Assembly (NCBI GenBank): GCA_003255025.1
Contig: QANY01005068.1
Span: 1 to 64,000, forward strand
Source of the DNA: Datisca glomerata
Lineage: Eukaryota; Streptophyta; Magnoliopsida; Cucurbitales; Datiscaceae
Length of the DNA: 64,000 nucleotides
Reading direction: 5' to 3'
In this document: positions 41,381 through 51,800 of the stretch, in pieces
Layout: each line of letters opens with the position of its first letter
How positions within the stretch are numbered: the first letter of the stretch is position 1
The notes under the pieces: model-generated
What the model was told of the DNA's origin: nothing
The model's database searches: none
Seen by the model: the letters and a program-made list of their open reading frames with translations, nothing else
Made by a program: the position numbers and the translations under genes

Positions 41381-42146
41381 TGTTAAGGATAAGCCTACAC
41401 ACCAAGTTCAAAGGATTGAACATCTTAAAGATGAGCATAATCAAGAAGGCAAAACCAATTGTTTGTTACTATTTCTTATCCATTTAGTATTTAATTATCC
41501 ATTTATTATTTTTAATTATACTCCTTTCATAATATCAAAAAATCACCTAAAATATTATTAGATTAGGAGGAGCTAGTTCAAGAGGTTTCTAGTCCAATTA
41601 GCATGCCTCAAGGACCAATGACAAGGTCGCGGTCTAAGAAGCTTCAACAAGCTTTTAATCCACCATTTTCAAGGCTTAGTCAATTCAGCTAGTGAAGGTC
41701 TACAAGGACATCAAAGCTTTGGAAAAAGTGCAGCACGAGTCCAGTACAACTTGGTTCAAGTCAACGTTACAAATGGGTTGAATTAAGTATGTAATGGGCC
41801 ATTTTCGTGTTACCTCTTGGGCTGAACGAAATTTGACTTTATTTAGAGTCCATTAGTTTTATTTAGCTTGATATAGTTTATTCTTAATTATTTTTTAAAA
41901 TATAATTAGGTTAGTTTCCTATTCTTGAGTTTTATGATTTTAGGAAACCTTTGTAAAGGCAATAAATATGCCTTACTAGAATATTTCAAGGGGTCCAGAA
42001 TTTTAATTTAAGAAAAACCAAAAGGTTGTTTTGCTTTTATCTTTGTGTTCTTGAGTAGATTACATGCTTTAAGAAACATTCAAGTAGATTCATCACCTTC
42101 TTGTGGAGTGTTTCGAAACTGGAATTCAGAAACAAGTTTTCTTTAT

Positions 42147-45100
42147 CCTCAATTGTCAATATCACTATCCAACCTGGTCCTTCTCCCAAGCTCTCTAAAT
42201 CAGCTTTGAAGAGGTTGAAAAAGAAGCGAACGGCTGAAGGCTTTTTCTTATTGGCTGATCAAGTTACTCAGGCTCCCCCTGAGAATGGTGACTCTCTCCC
42301 CCCCTTTTTATGATTAATTTAGCTTCTTGGAATATAAGAGGGCTTAATGGCCTTCTAAAGCAAGCTGAAGTTAGAAAACTTTGTAAAGACTTTAAATTAT
42401 CTTTTTGTGCTTTAGTTGAGACTAAGATCAAGTGTAATAATTTTGCTGGACTTTCTAGATCTGTTTTTCCCAATTGGGCTACCTTTGCTAACCATTCTCC
42501 TACTAGCAAAGGTAGAATTGTTTTAGCTTGGGATCCCAAGATTTTGGATGTTCTTCTAATTGATGCCTTTGATCAAGCTATATTTTGTAAGCTAACCATT
42601 CTCCATGAAAAGACAGATTTCTTTGTCTCTGTGGTGTATGCAGCCAATGATGCTATCTCCAGGAAGCCTTTGTGGGAAAAACTTGGCTCTCATAAGACAT
42701 TAAGTCAGGGGAAGCCTTGGCTAATTCTTGGTGACTTTAATGCTATTTTGAAGCCTATTGAGCATTGTGGTGGTGATTTCAAGTGGAATGATAGCTCAAT
42801 TGACTTTGCTTCTTGTCTTGATCATTTGGAGGTTCTCGACCTCCCTTATAGTGGCTGTCAATTCACCTGGTGGAATGGTCAAGTTGGTGAGGGTAGCAAG
42901 ATGCGCAAGCTCGATAGAGCCCTGGTTAACGGTGATTGGGCTATGTTGTTTCCTGCTACTTCTTGCCATTTTCACACCCCGGGTATCTCTGATCACTCTC
43001 CTATTATTATTCAGCTTAGGGCTAACTCAGCAAGACCTAAGCCTTCTTTTAAGTTCTTTGATTTTTGGATGGATTTCGAAGGCTTCTGGGCTGTTCTTAA
43101 GGATGCGTGGGAGATTGAGGTGTTTGGGACAGCCATGTTTTGTCTCTATAAGAAGCTTAAATCTGTTAAATTTGCTCTTAAGAAATTTAATGCCTCTTTT
43201 TGCTCAGATATTTCTAAAAGGGCTCTTATGGCTAGAGAAGCCCTCTCTAAAGTGCAAGCTGACCTTATTGCCTCTCCTAGTGTTGTCTCTCTTCAAGAGG
43301 AGGAGAAAATTAGATTAGCTGATTTCACTAAGCTCAGGAATGCAGAAGAAGATTTTCTGAGGCAAAAAAGCAGAGTTGATTGGCTTGCCTTGGGTGATCA
43401 GAATTCCTCTTTCTTTTTTCAGAAACTAAAGAAGAATAGAGTCAGATCAAGAATTAATCAGTTGGTTAATGAGGAGGGTGACCTTATTACTGATGACCAG
43501 GCTATCAAAGATCAAATCCTTTCTTATTATAGGAATCTTCTTGGGACTTCTCACATTGACCAGGAGGTGGATTGGAGTGTTCTCTCTCAGATTCTCCCTA
43601 ATAAGCTCTCTCAAGCTCACTTAGCTATCCTCAACCACCCTTATACAGAGGAAGACGTTCACACAACTATCTTTAGTTTGGGGAGTAGTAAAGCCCCTGG
43701 TCCAGATGGCTTCTCTGCTGGTTTCTTCAAAAGATGTTGGCATGTTGTGGGCAAAGATGTTACTAAGGCTGTTTTGGAGTTTTTTAGCTCCCAATCTTTA
43801 TTGAAACAGGTTAACTCTACTGCCATTACTCTTATTCCTAAGGTCCCCAATCCTTCAAAGGTTGGTGACTTTAGGCCTATATCTTGTTGTAATGTTGTTT
43901 ACAAATGCATTTCTAAAATGCTTGCTGATAGACTTAAAAGAGTGCTCCCTGATCTTATTAGTAGCAACCAGACTGCTTTTGTGCCAGGGAGGAGAATCGC
44001 TGACAACATCCTCTTATCTCAAGAGCTGGTTAGAGGTTACCATAGGCCTTCTAATAGTCCCAGATGTGCTTTCAAGGTTGATATAAAAAAGGCTTATGAT
44101 AGCTTGAATTGGGAGAGTATCGGGAGAATCTTTGACTGCTTGGGGTTTCCTGATCATTTCTCTAACTGTGTGATGGAGTGTATCTCCTCTCCTTCTTTCT
44201 CTATTGTGGTCAATGGGGAGTTGACTGGCTTCTTCTCTGGTGCTAAAGGGCTTAGACAGGGTGATCCTATCTCTCCCTATCTGTTTGTGTTGGTTATGGA
44301 GGTTCTTTCTGGTATTCTCAAGCATGCTTCTCATCAAGCGGACTTTGGCTATCACTGGAGGTGTAAGGAGCTTGGTATTGTTAACTTGTGCTTTGCTGAT
44401 GATCTCTTTATCTTCTGTAAGGGTGATATTACTTCTGTTCATCTTATTATGGAGAGCTTAAACTTGTTTGAGGCCATGTCTGGTCTTCAACCTAATCTAC
44501 AAAAAAGTCAGATTTTCATGTCTGGGGTCCATCCTTCCACTTCTCAAGCAATTCTGGACTTGTGCAATTTCAGCATTGGGGAGCTACCTATGAGATACTT
44601 GGGGGTTCCTTTGATTTCCTCAAAGCTTAGAAAAACAGATTGTATCACCCTAGTAGACCATATCACAGCTAGGGTGAAGTCTTGGGAGTCTAACTACCTT
44701 TCTTATGCTGGAAGATTACAGTTGGTTAAATCCGTGCTCTATGCTATCTTTCAATACTGGGCTGGCTTATTTATTCTTCCCAAGAAAATCTTAAATATGA
44801 TTAAGGTGGTTATTAGGAATTACTTGTGGAACGCTTCAGCTGTAAAGCATTCTGGTGCTAAAGTGGCTTGGAGTGACTTGTGCCTTGATAAGTCCCAAGG
44901 AGGTTTGGGCCTTAGAGATCTCTCTCTAGCTAATGAAGTGGCTGTGGCTAAGCATTTCTGGTTCCTGGTCTCTTTGGATAAAGCTTCCCTTTGGAAGGAT
45001 TGGTGCAAGTTTTTCTTGATCAAGAAGAGCTCTATCTTCTTGGTTAAGCTTGCCACTAATCCTTCTTGGAGTTGGAGGAAAATTCTGAAAATCAGAGACA

Positions 45101-46158
45101 AGTTTGCTGGGTATTGCAAAGCTCTTGTGGGAAATGGGGAGCAGATCTCTCTTCTATTGGACCCTTGGCACCCTTTGGGGGCTCTTTCTCAAAGGTTTGG
45201 TCCTAGGATTTATTTTGGTACAGGTTGGGATTGGACTACCAAGGTCAGCTCAGTGATCCAGAATGCAGCTTGGAACTGGCCTATTTCTAGCTCCCATGAG
45301 CTTATCACTATTAGAGAGATCCATCTTCCCCCTCCTAAAGAGTCCTCTTTGGACTCTTGGATTTGGACTCTTTCTCCCTCTGGTCTTTTCTCTGTGGGGC
45401 ACACTTATAGGAAACTGGCTCCAGCAAGTGAAAAAGTGAGATGGGCTCCTCTTATTTGGTTTAAGAAGCATATTCCCAGATATAGCTTTATTACTTGGCT
45501 TGCTGTTCTTAATAGGCTTGCAACTGCGGATAGATTGGCTGCTTGGACCTCCTCTCCTGGGTTTTCCAATGTTAGTAGCTGTGTTCTTTGCTTGCATCCT
45601 TCAGAATCTTCTGAACACCTGTTTGCTTCTTGCCCTTATTCTAGCTTTATTTGGCAGAATTTGGTTGGTTTGTGTGGCTTGGTGTCTTCTCCTAGGAACT
45701 GGAATCAACTTATCTCCTGGCTCCTTGTGAAAGCTAGGAAAGGTTACTTCTTGAGCCTTATGTTGAAGCTTATGTTCAGCTCGTTTGTCTATCATATCTG
45801 GAGAGAGAGAAATAATCGAGTCTTTGAGGGCAAAATGAGGGACAAGAAAGTGGTCTTGGCTTGCATTAGAAATGCCATTAAAGGTAGATTTTTGAGTCTT
45901 AAAGGGTTTTCTGTGACTGAAGATAACAAAACCATTCAGCTTGCCTGGGGATTGAATGCCTCTATTTTTGACAATTAAGCTTGGTTCTTCTGTTTCTTTA
46001 GGATGTTATCACTTGTAATCTTCTGTTAGTGTTTGGGTGCCTCCAGCTTGTGTGTTGGCTGGTTCCTTTTTATTTGTGTCTTTTTCCTGGGGTATGCCCC
46101 TTGTATATTTGTTTGTTTCTTCTTCGGTTTATACAATTTTTTATTTTACCGAAAAAAA
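42147..46158 (+). mobile_element. LINE-A copy 5, 5'-truncated, intact ORF2
   Basis: It begins within the last 55 codons of ORF1 and runs through ORF2, 3' UTR (GGGGTATGCCCC at 46089-46100) and poly(A) to 46158. Compared with the unbroken LTR-A at 27310-27817, the insertion removed about four bases (TCTA) and made no TSD. Near-identity to copy 2 shows recent common origin. Confidence 0.92.
42310..45978 (+). CDS. LINE-A ORF2 protein, second intact copy
   Basis: 1222 codons, uninterrupted. It has the same domain order as the copy at 17380-21048: endonuclease ('LGDFNAIL', 'ISDHSPI'), RT ('GLRQGDPISPYL', 'FADDLFIF') and a CCHC-type C-terminus. I see four residue differences between the two: M/I in 'DAFDQAxFCK', A/T in 'STAIxLIPK', V/A in 'DRLAxWTSS' and E/V in 'KGFSxTEDN'. 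The ORF1 stop (42311-42313) overlaps the ATG. Without a 5' UTR or full ORF1 it is unlikely to be expressed from its own promoter. Confidence 0.92.
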   Translation: MINLASWNIRGLNGLLKQAEVRKLCKDFKLSFCALVETKIKCNNFAGLSRSVFPNWATFANHSPTSKGRIVLAWDPKILDVLLIDAFDQAIFCKLTILHEKTDFFVSVVYAANDAISRKPLWEKLGSHKTLSQGKPWLILGDFNAILKPIEHCGGDFKWNDSSIDFASCLDHLEVLDLPYSGCQFTWWNGQVGEGSKMRKLDRALVNGDWAMLFPATSCHFHTPGISDHSPIIIQLRANSARPKPSFKFFDFWMDFEGFWAVLKDAWEIEVFGTAMFCLYKKLKSVKFALKKFNASFCSDISKRALMAREALSKVQADLIASPSVVSLQEEEKIRLADFTKLRNAEEDFLRQKSRVDWLALGDQNSSFFFQKLKKNRVRSRINQLVNEEGDLITDDQAIKDQILSYYRNLLGTSHIDQEVDWSVLSQILPNKLSQAHLAILNHPYTEEDVHTTIFSLGSSKAPGPDGFSAGFFKRCWHVVGKDVTKAVLEFFSSQSLLKQVNSTAITLIPKVPNPSKVGDFRPISCCNVVYKCISKMLADRLKRVLPDLISSNQTAFVPGRRIADNILLSQELVRGYHRPSNSPRCAFKVDIKKAYDSLNWESIGRIFDCLGFPDHFSNCVMECISSPSFSIVVNGELTGFFSGAKGLRQGDPISPYLFVLVMEVLSGILKHASHQADFGYHWRCKELGIVNLCFADDLFIFCKGDITSVHLIMESLNLFEAMSGLQPNLQKSQIFMSGVHPSTSQAILDLCNFSIGELPMRYLGVPLISSKLRKTDCITLVDHITARVKSWESNYLSYAGRLQLVKSVLYAIFQYWAGLFILPKKILNMIKVVIRNYLWNASAVKHSGAKVAWSDLCLDKSQGGLGLRDLSLANEVAVAKHFWFLVSLDKASLWKDWCKFFLIKKSSIFLVKLATNPSWSWRKILKIRDKFAGYCKALVGNGEQISLLLDPWHPLGALSQRFGPRIYFGTGWDWTTKVSSVIQNAAWNWPISSSHELITIREIHLPPPKESSLDSWIWTLSPSGLFSVGHTYRKLAPASEKVRWAPLIWFKKHIPRYSFITWLAVLNRLATADRLAAWTSSPGFSNVSSCVLCLHPSESSEHLFASCPYSSFIWQNLVGLCGLVSSPRNWNQLISWLLVKARKGYFLSLMLKLMFSSFVYHIWRERNNRVFEGKMRDKKVVLACIRNAIKGRFLSLKGFSVTEDNKTIQLAWGLNASIFDN

Positions 46159-46307
46159 GTTCTTGATCATCTATCTAAAAAATCTGTTTTTCCAGCTTTT
46201 CTTAGGGGTTGTTGCCGAATTGATTATTTGGGTTGTCACGTTAATGCTTCGTGGGTTCCTATACATAATGGGGTTCTCAAGCTTATTCTTGAAGGTTCCG
46301 TATCATT

Positions 46308-46319
46308 TGGTATCAGAGC
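46308..46319 (+). other. Primer binding site, tRNA-Met type
   Basis: TGGTATCAGAGC lies 2 nt after the LTR end CCGTATCA. This 12-mer is the usual plant PBS complementary to the 3' end of initiator tRNA-Met and primes minus-strand synthesis. Confidence 0.9.
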
Positions 46320-46419
46320 TTTGGCTCTAGATCAGGTTTCATCTCTTTAAAATTGTGTTTCTTTAATTCTGATTTCTTGCACTTTTCTTGTTCTTTTGAA
46401 TTCAATTTTGGGTTTTTAG

Positions 46420-46600
46420 TTGTACTTTCCTAAGTTCTTTACTTTCCTAACTTCACTAATTTCCTAAAATTAGTTACATTCCTAACTTCAATACTTTTCT
46501 AAAATTAGATACTTTCCTAAATTCTTTACTTTCCTAAAATTTGTTAGTTTCCTAAATTCGTTACTTTCCTAAATTCATTACTTTCCTAAATTTGTTTCCT
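46420..46600 (+). repeat. Degenerate TTTCCTAAATTC tandem repeat in gypsy leader
   Basis: About ten imperfect copies of a 15-18 bp unit (ACTTTCCTAAATTC and variants) in the untranslated leader between PBS and gag. No coding potential. It may reflect slippage or a packaging-region repeat. Confidence 0.8.
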
Positions 46601-47622
46601 GTTCAACTTGTTTTGAAAAGTTCAGTTTTGAAATTCTACACATTACAAGCTATTTGAATTGTTTTAAAAGTGTGATTCACCTAAGAACATGAAAGAATAA
46701 GCTAGAGTGATGTGAGGAAAACCATGAGTGAATTTTTTGTTTGTTTTTGAGTTAAACACGAGTGACCCCCATCTTTTGAGTGTAAACACGTGAGGGAGTG
46801 TTTACACGTTTTAATCGAAATATAGAGGCCATGAGGGATGCATTAGAGCATATGGATACAAGGTTGCAGCCGGTTGAAAAAGCAACGCCAAATCACAACG
46901 AGAGGCGACAAGGGGGCAGAAACCGAATATCTCAAGTTGATGACTTGGAAGATGAATATTTTGATTATAATGAGGATGATGATGATACGACTGTTGGAAA
47001 AGTCATGCCTAGAGGAGGAAGAGAAGGCCGCGGTTTTGGTCGAGGTAGAGGGAGCATTGAAGAACCGATTAGGGGTGATGTGTTGGTTACAAGACACGCT
47101 CTTAACACCCAATTGAAGGAGGATTGTCATGAGGAGCAGCGAGAGAATTTGTTCCATACAAGGTGTCATGTTAAAGGCAATGCATGTAGTGTGATTATCG
47201 ATGATGGTGGGAGTTGCACTAATGTGATGAGTACAATCTTGATTAAGTGATTGGGGTTGTCTACTACACTACACCCATGACCATACAAGCTTAAGTGGCT
47301 TAATGATTATGGTGAGGTCAAGGTGAATAGGAAAATCTACTATCTCATTTTCAATTGTTAAATATCATGATGAGGTGTTGTGTGATGTGGTTCCTATGAA
47401 TGTTGGAGATATTTTTCTTGGTAGGCCGTGGTAATTTGATAGGAGAGCTATGCATGATGGGTACCTCAATAGGTATTCATTCACTAAGGATGGGTGGAAA
47501 ACCATACTAACACTTCTTTCCTCAAAACAAGTGTATGAAGACCAATGTAAAATGGAAAGGATGAGAGTGGAGGCTGAAAAAAAAAGAGAGCAAGAAAAGT
47601 GCTTTAGAGAGTGAAAACAAAA

Positions 47623-47944
47623 TGAGGGACAAGAAAGTGGTATTGGCTTGCATTAGAAATGTCATTAAAGGTAGATTTTTGAGTCTTAAAGGGTTTTCAG
47701 AGACTGAAGATAACAAAACCATTCAGCTTGCCTGGGGATTGAATGCCTCTATCTTTGACAATTAAGCTTGGTTCTTCTGTTTCTTTAGGATGTTATCACT
47801 TGTAATCTTCTGTTAGTGTTTGGGTGCCTCCAGCTTGTGTGTTGGCTGGTTCCTTTTTATTTGTGTCTTTTTCCTGGGGTATGCCCCTTGTATATTTGTT
47901 TGTTTCTTCTTCGGTTTATACAATTTTTTATTTTACCGAAAAAA
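47623..47944 (+). mobile_element. LINE-A copy 6, 3' fragment with 15-bp TSD
   Basis: Last 45 or so ORF2 codons (to the stop at 47763-47765), 3' UTR with GGGGTATGCCCC and poly(A). The duplication AGAGTGAAAACAAAA occurs at 47608-47622 and 47945-47959, within the purine-rich gypsy linker. Confidence 0.9.
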
Positions 47945-48898
47945 AGAGTGAAAACAAAAAGAGTGAAAAGAAAGAGGGAAAAGAAAAAGGAGAGAAAAGT
48001 GCAAAGAATGTGAGTTTAGTAGCCAAGGCAAGTTAGGTTAGACATGCATTGTACTCCAATTGGCCTATATTTGTACTCTTGTACAAAGGGGCTTATTTTG
48101 TAACTAATGAACTAAACCCCTATTTGCCTAGTGTGTTTGTTGATATTTTGCAGGAATTTGAAGACATGTTTCCTGAGGAGATGCCTAGTGGTTTACCACC
48201 AATTAGAGGCATATAACATCAAATTGACTTCATTCCTGGAGCTGGCATACCCAATAGGCCAGCATATAGAACAAATCCAAGTGAGACAAAGGAGATCCAA
48301 AAACAAGTTGAGGGAGAGTCTAAGTCCTTGCTCGGTTCCTGTTATTCTTGTGCCAAAAAAGGATAGAACATGGAGGATGTGTGTGGACTGTCGAGCCATC
48401 AATAAAATGACTGTAATATAGTCACCCTATTCCTCGGTTAGATGACATGCTTGATGAATTATATGGTTCTTGTTTGTTCACTAAGCTAGACTTGAAATCT
48501 GGTTATTATCAAATTCCAATGAATGTTGGAGATGAATGGAAAATAGCATTTAAGACAAAGTATGTGTTGTATTAGTGGCTTGTTATGCCATTTGGTCTTA
48601 CCAATGCACCTAGCACATTCATGAGATTGATGAACCATGTGTTGCATGAGTACTTGGGAAAGTTTGTTGTTGTTTACTTTGATGATATTCTCATTTACTC
48701 TAAGTGCTTAGATGATCATATCATGCATGTGCCTCAAGTACTAGAAATACTTCGGCAAGAAAAGTTGTATGCTAACCTTAAGAAGTGTAGTTTTTGAATG
48801 GAAAAGGTTAATTTTCTTGGTTTTGTAGTGTCTAGTCAAGGTATTGAGGTTGATGAAGACAAGGTAAGAGCCATTAAGGAATGGCCAAGACCTAAGAA

Positions 48899-51800
48899 TT
48901 TTTTTTTCTGTAAATTAAAAAATTGTATAAACCGAAGAAGAAACATACAAATATACAAGGGGCATGCCCCAGGAAAAAGAAACAAAAAAAGGAACCAGCC
49001 AACACACAAGCTGGAGGCACCCAAACACTAACAGAAGATTACAAGAGATAACAGCCTAAAGAAATAGAAGAACCAAGCTTAATTGTAAAAAATAGAGGCA
49101 TTCAATCCCCAGGCAAGCTGAATGGTTTTGTTATCTTCAGTCACAGAAAATCCTTTAAGACTCAAAAATCTACCTTTAATGGCATTTCTAATGCAAGCCA
49201 AGACCACTTTCTTGTCCCTCATTTTGCCCTCAAAGACTCGATTATTTCTCTCTCTCCAGATATGGTAGACAAACGAACTGAACATAAGCTTCAACATAAG
49301 GCCCTAGAAGTAGCCTTTCTTAACTTTCACAAGGAGCCAGGAGATAAGTTGATTACAGTTCCTAGGAGTAGACACCAAGCCACACAAACCAACCAAATTC
49401 TGCCAAATAAAGCTAGAATAAGGGCAAGAAACAAACAGGTGTTCAGAAGATTCTGAAGGATGCAAGCAAAGTACACAACTACTAACATTGGAAGACCCAG
49501 GAGAGGAGGTCCAAGCAGCCAGTCTATTCGCAGTTGCAAGCCTATTAAGAACAGCAAGCCAAGTAATAAAGCTATATCTGGGAATATGCTTCTTAAACCA
49601 AATAAGAGGAGCCTATCTCACTTTATCACCAGCTGGAGCCAGTTTCCTATAAGTGTGCCCCACAGAGAAAAGACCAGAGTGAGAAAGAGTCCAAATCCAA
49701 GAGTCCAAAGAGGACTCTTTAGGAGGGGGAAGATGGACCTCTCTAATTGTGATAAGCTTATGGGAGTTAGAAATAGGCCAGTTCCAAGCTGCATTCTAGA
49801 TCACTGAGCTGACCTTGGTAGTCCAATCCCAACCAGTACCAAAATGAATCCTAAGTCCAAACCTTTGAGAAAGAGCCCCCAAAGGGTGTCAAGGGTCCAA
49901 TAGAAGAGAGATCTGCTCACCATTTCCCACAAAGAGCTTTGCAATACCCAGCAAACTTGTCTCTGATTTTCAGAATTTTCCTCCAACTCCAATAAGGATT
50001 AGTGGCAAGCTTAACCAAGAAGATAGAGCTCTTCTTGATCAAGAAAAACTTGCACCAATCCTTCCAAAGGGAAGCTTTATCCAAAGAGACCAGGAACCAG
50101 AAATGCTTAGCCACAACTACTTCTTTAGCTAGAGAGAGATCTCTAAGGTCCAAACCTCCTTGGGACTTATCAAGGCACAAGTCACTCCAAGCCACTTTAG
50201 CACCAGAATGCTTTACAACTGATGCGTTCCACAAGTAATTCCTAATAACCACCTGAATCATATTTAAGATCTTCTTGGGAAGAATAAATAAGCCAGTCCA
50301 GTATTGAAAAATAGCATAGAGACGGATTTAACCAACTGTAATCTTTCAGCATAAGAAAGGTAGTTAGACTCCGAAGGCTTCACCCTAGCTGTGATATGGT
50401 CTACTAGGGTGATACAATCTGTTTTTCTAAGCTTTGAGGAAATCAAAGGAACCCCCAAGTATCTCATAGGAAGCTCCCCAATGCTGAAATTGCACAAGTC
50501 GAGAATTGCTTGAGAAGTGGATGGATGGACCCCGGACATGAAAATCTGACTTTTTTGTATATTAGGTTGAAGGCCAGACATGGCCTCAAACAAGTTTAGG
50601 CTCTCCATAATAAGTTGAACAGAAGTAATATCACCCTTACAGAAGATAAAGAGATCATCAGCAAAGCACAAGTTAACAATACCAAGCTCCTTACCTCCAG
50701 TGATAGCCAAAGTCCGCTTTATGAGAAGCATGCTTGAGAATACCAGATAGAACCTCCATAACCAACACAAACAGATAGGGAGAGATATGATCACCTTGTC
50801 TAAGCCCTTTTAGCTCCAGAGAAGTAGCCAATCAACTCACCATTGACCACAATAGAGAAAGAAGGAGAGGAGATACACTCCATCACACAATTAGAGAAAT
50901 GATCAGGAAACCCCAAACAGTCAAAGATTCTCTCGATACTCTCCTAATTCAAGCTATCATAAGCCTTTTTGATATCAACCTTGAAAGCACATCTGGGACT
51001 ATTAGAAGGCCTATGGTAACCTCTAACCAGCTCTTGAGATAAGAGGATGTTGTCAGCAATTCTCCTCCCTGGCACAAAAGCAGTCTGGTTGCTACTAATA
51101 AGATCAGGGAGCACTCTTTTAAGTCTATCAACAAGCATTTTAGAAATGAATTTATAAACAACATTACAACAAGATATAGGCCTATAGTCACCAACCTTAG
51201 AAGGATTGGGGACCTTAGGTATAAGAGCAATGGCAATAGAGTTAACCTGTTTCAATAATGATTGGGAGCTAAAAACTCCAAAACAGCCTTAGTAACATCT
51301 TTGCCCACAATATGCCAACATCTTTTGAAGAAACCAGCAGAGAAGCCATCTGGACCAGGGGCTTTACTACTCCCCAAACTAAACATAGTTGTGTGAACGT
51401 CTTCCTCTGTATAAGGGTGGTTAAGGATAGCTAAGTGAGCTTGAGAGAGCTTATTAGGGAGAATCTAAGAGAGAACACTCCAATCCACCTCATGATCAAT
51501 GTGAGAAGTCCCAAGAAGATTCCCATAATAAGAAAGAATTTGATCTTTGATAGTCTGGTCATCAGTAATAAGGCCACCCTCCTCATTAACCAACTGATTA
51601 ATTCTGGATCTGACTCTATTCTTCTTTAGTTTCTGAAAAAAGAAAGAGGAATTCTAATCACCCAAGGCAAGCCAATCAACTCTGCTTTCCTGCATTCCTG
51701 AGCTTAGTGAAATCAGCTAATCTAATTTTCTCCTCCTCTTGAAGAGAGACAACACTAGGAGAGGCAATAAGGTCAGCTTGCACTTTAGAGAGGGCTTCTC

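Larger units (their letters stand above)
41381..46305 (+). repeat. LTR-A of a gypsy element, split by a LINE-A insertion
   Basis: LTR parts are 41381-42146 and 46159-46305 (about 913 bp together). It starts TGTTAAGGAT against satellite DNA, contains the pol C-terminus ('GPMTRSRSKKLQQAF', about 41611-41660) and ends CCGTATCA. The start was set by its similarity to the start of LTR-B (TGATGAGGATC...CAAAGGAT). A primer binding site follows at 46308, so this is a 5' LTR. No matching 3' LTR is found before 57355. Confidence 0.75.
46320..48898 (+). mobile_element. Gypsy element A: leader, gag-protease fusion, RT remnant
   Basis: The leader (to about 46790) has the phrase GTGTAAACACGTGAGGGAGTG, also found at 55083-55103. 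46798-47250 joins a gag N-terminus to the protease ('NLFHTRCHV', 'VIIDDGGSCTNVMS', with an extra Asp), so the capsid and knuckle are deleted. 47250-47600 is broken protease. 47960-48898 holds the linker and RT ('[24 protein letters not shown]', '[14 protein letters not shown]', 'YFDDILIYS', 'FLGFVVSSQGIEVDEDK'), with stops near 48215, 48420, 48450-48580 and 48798. LINE-A fragments interrupt it at 47623 and 48899. Confidence 0.83.
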
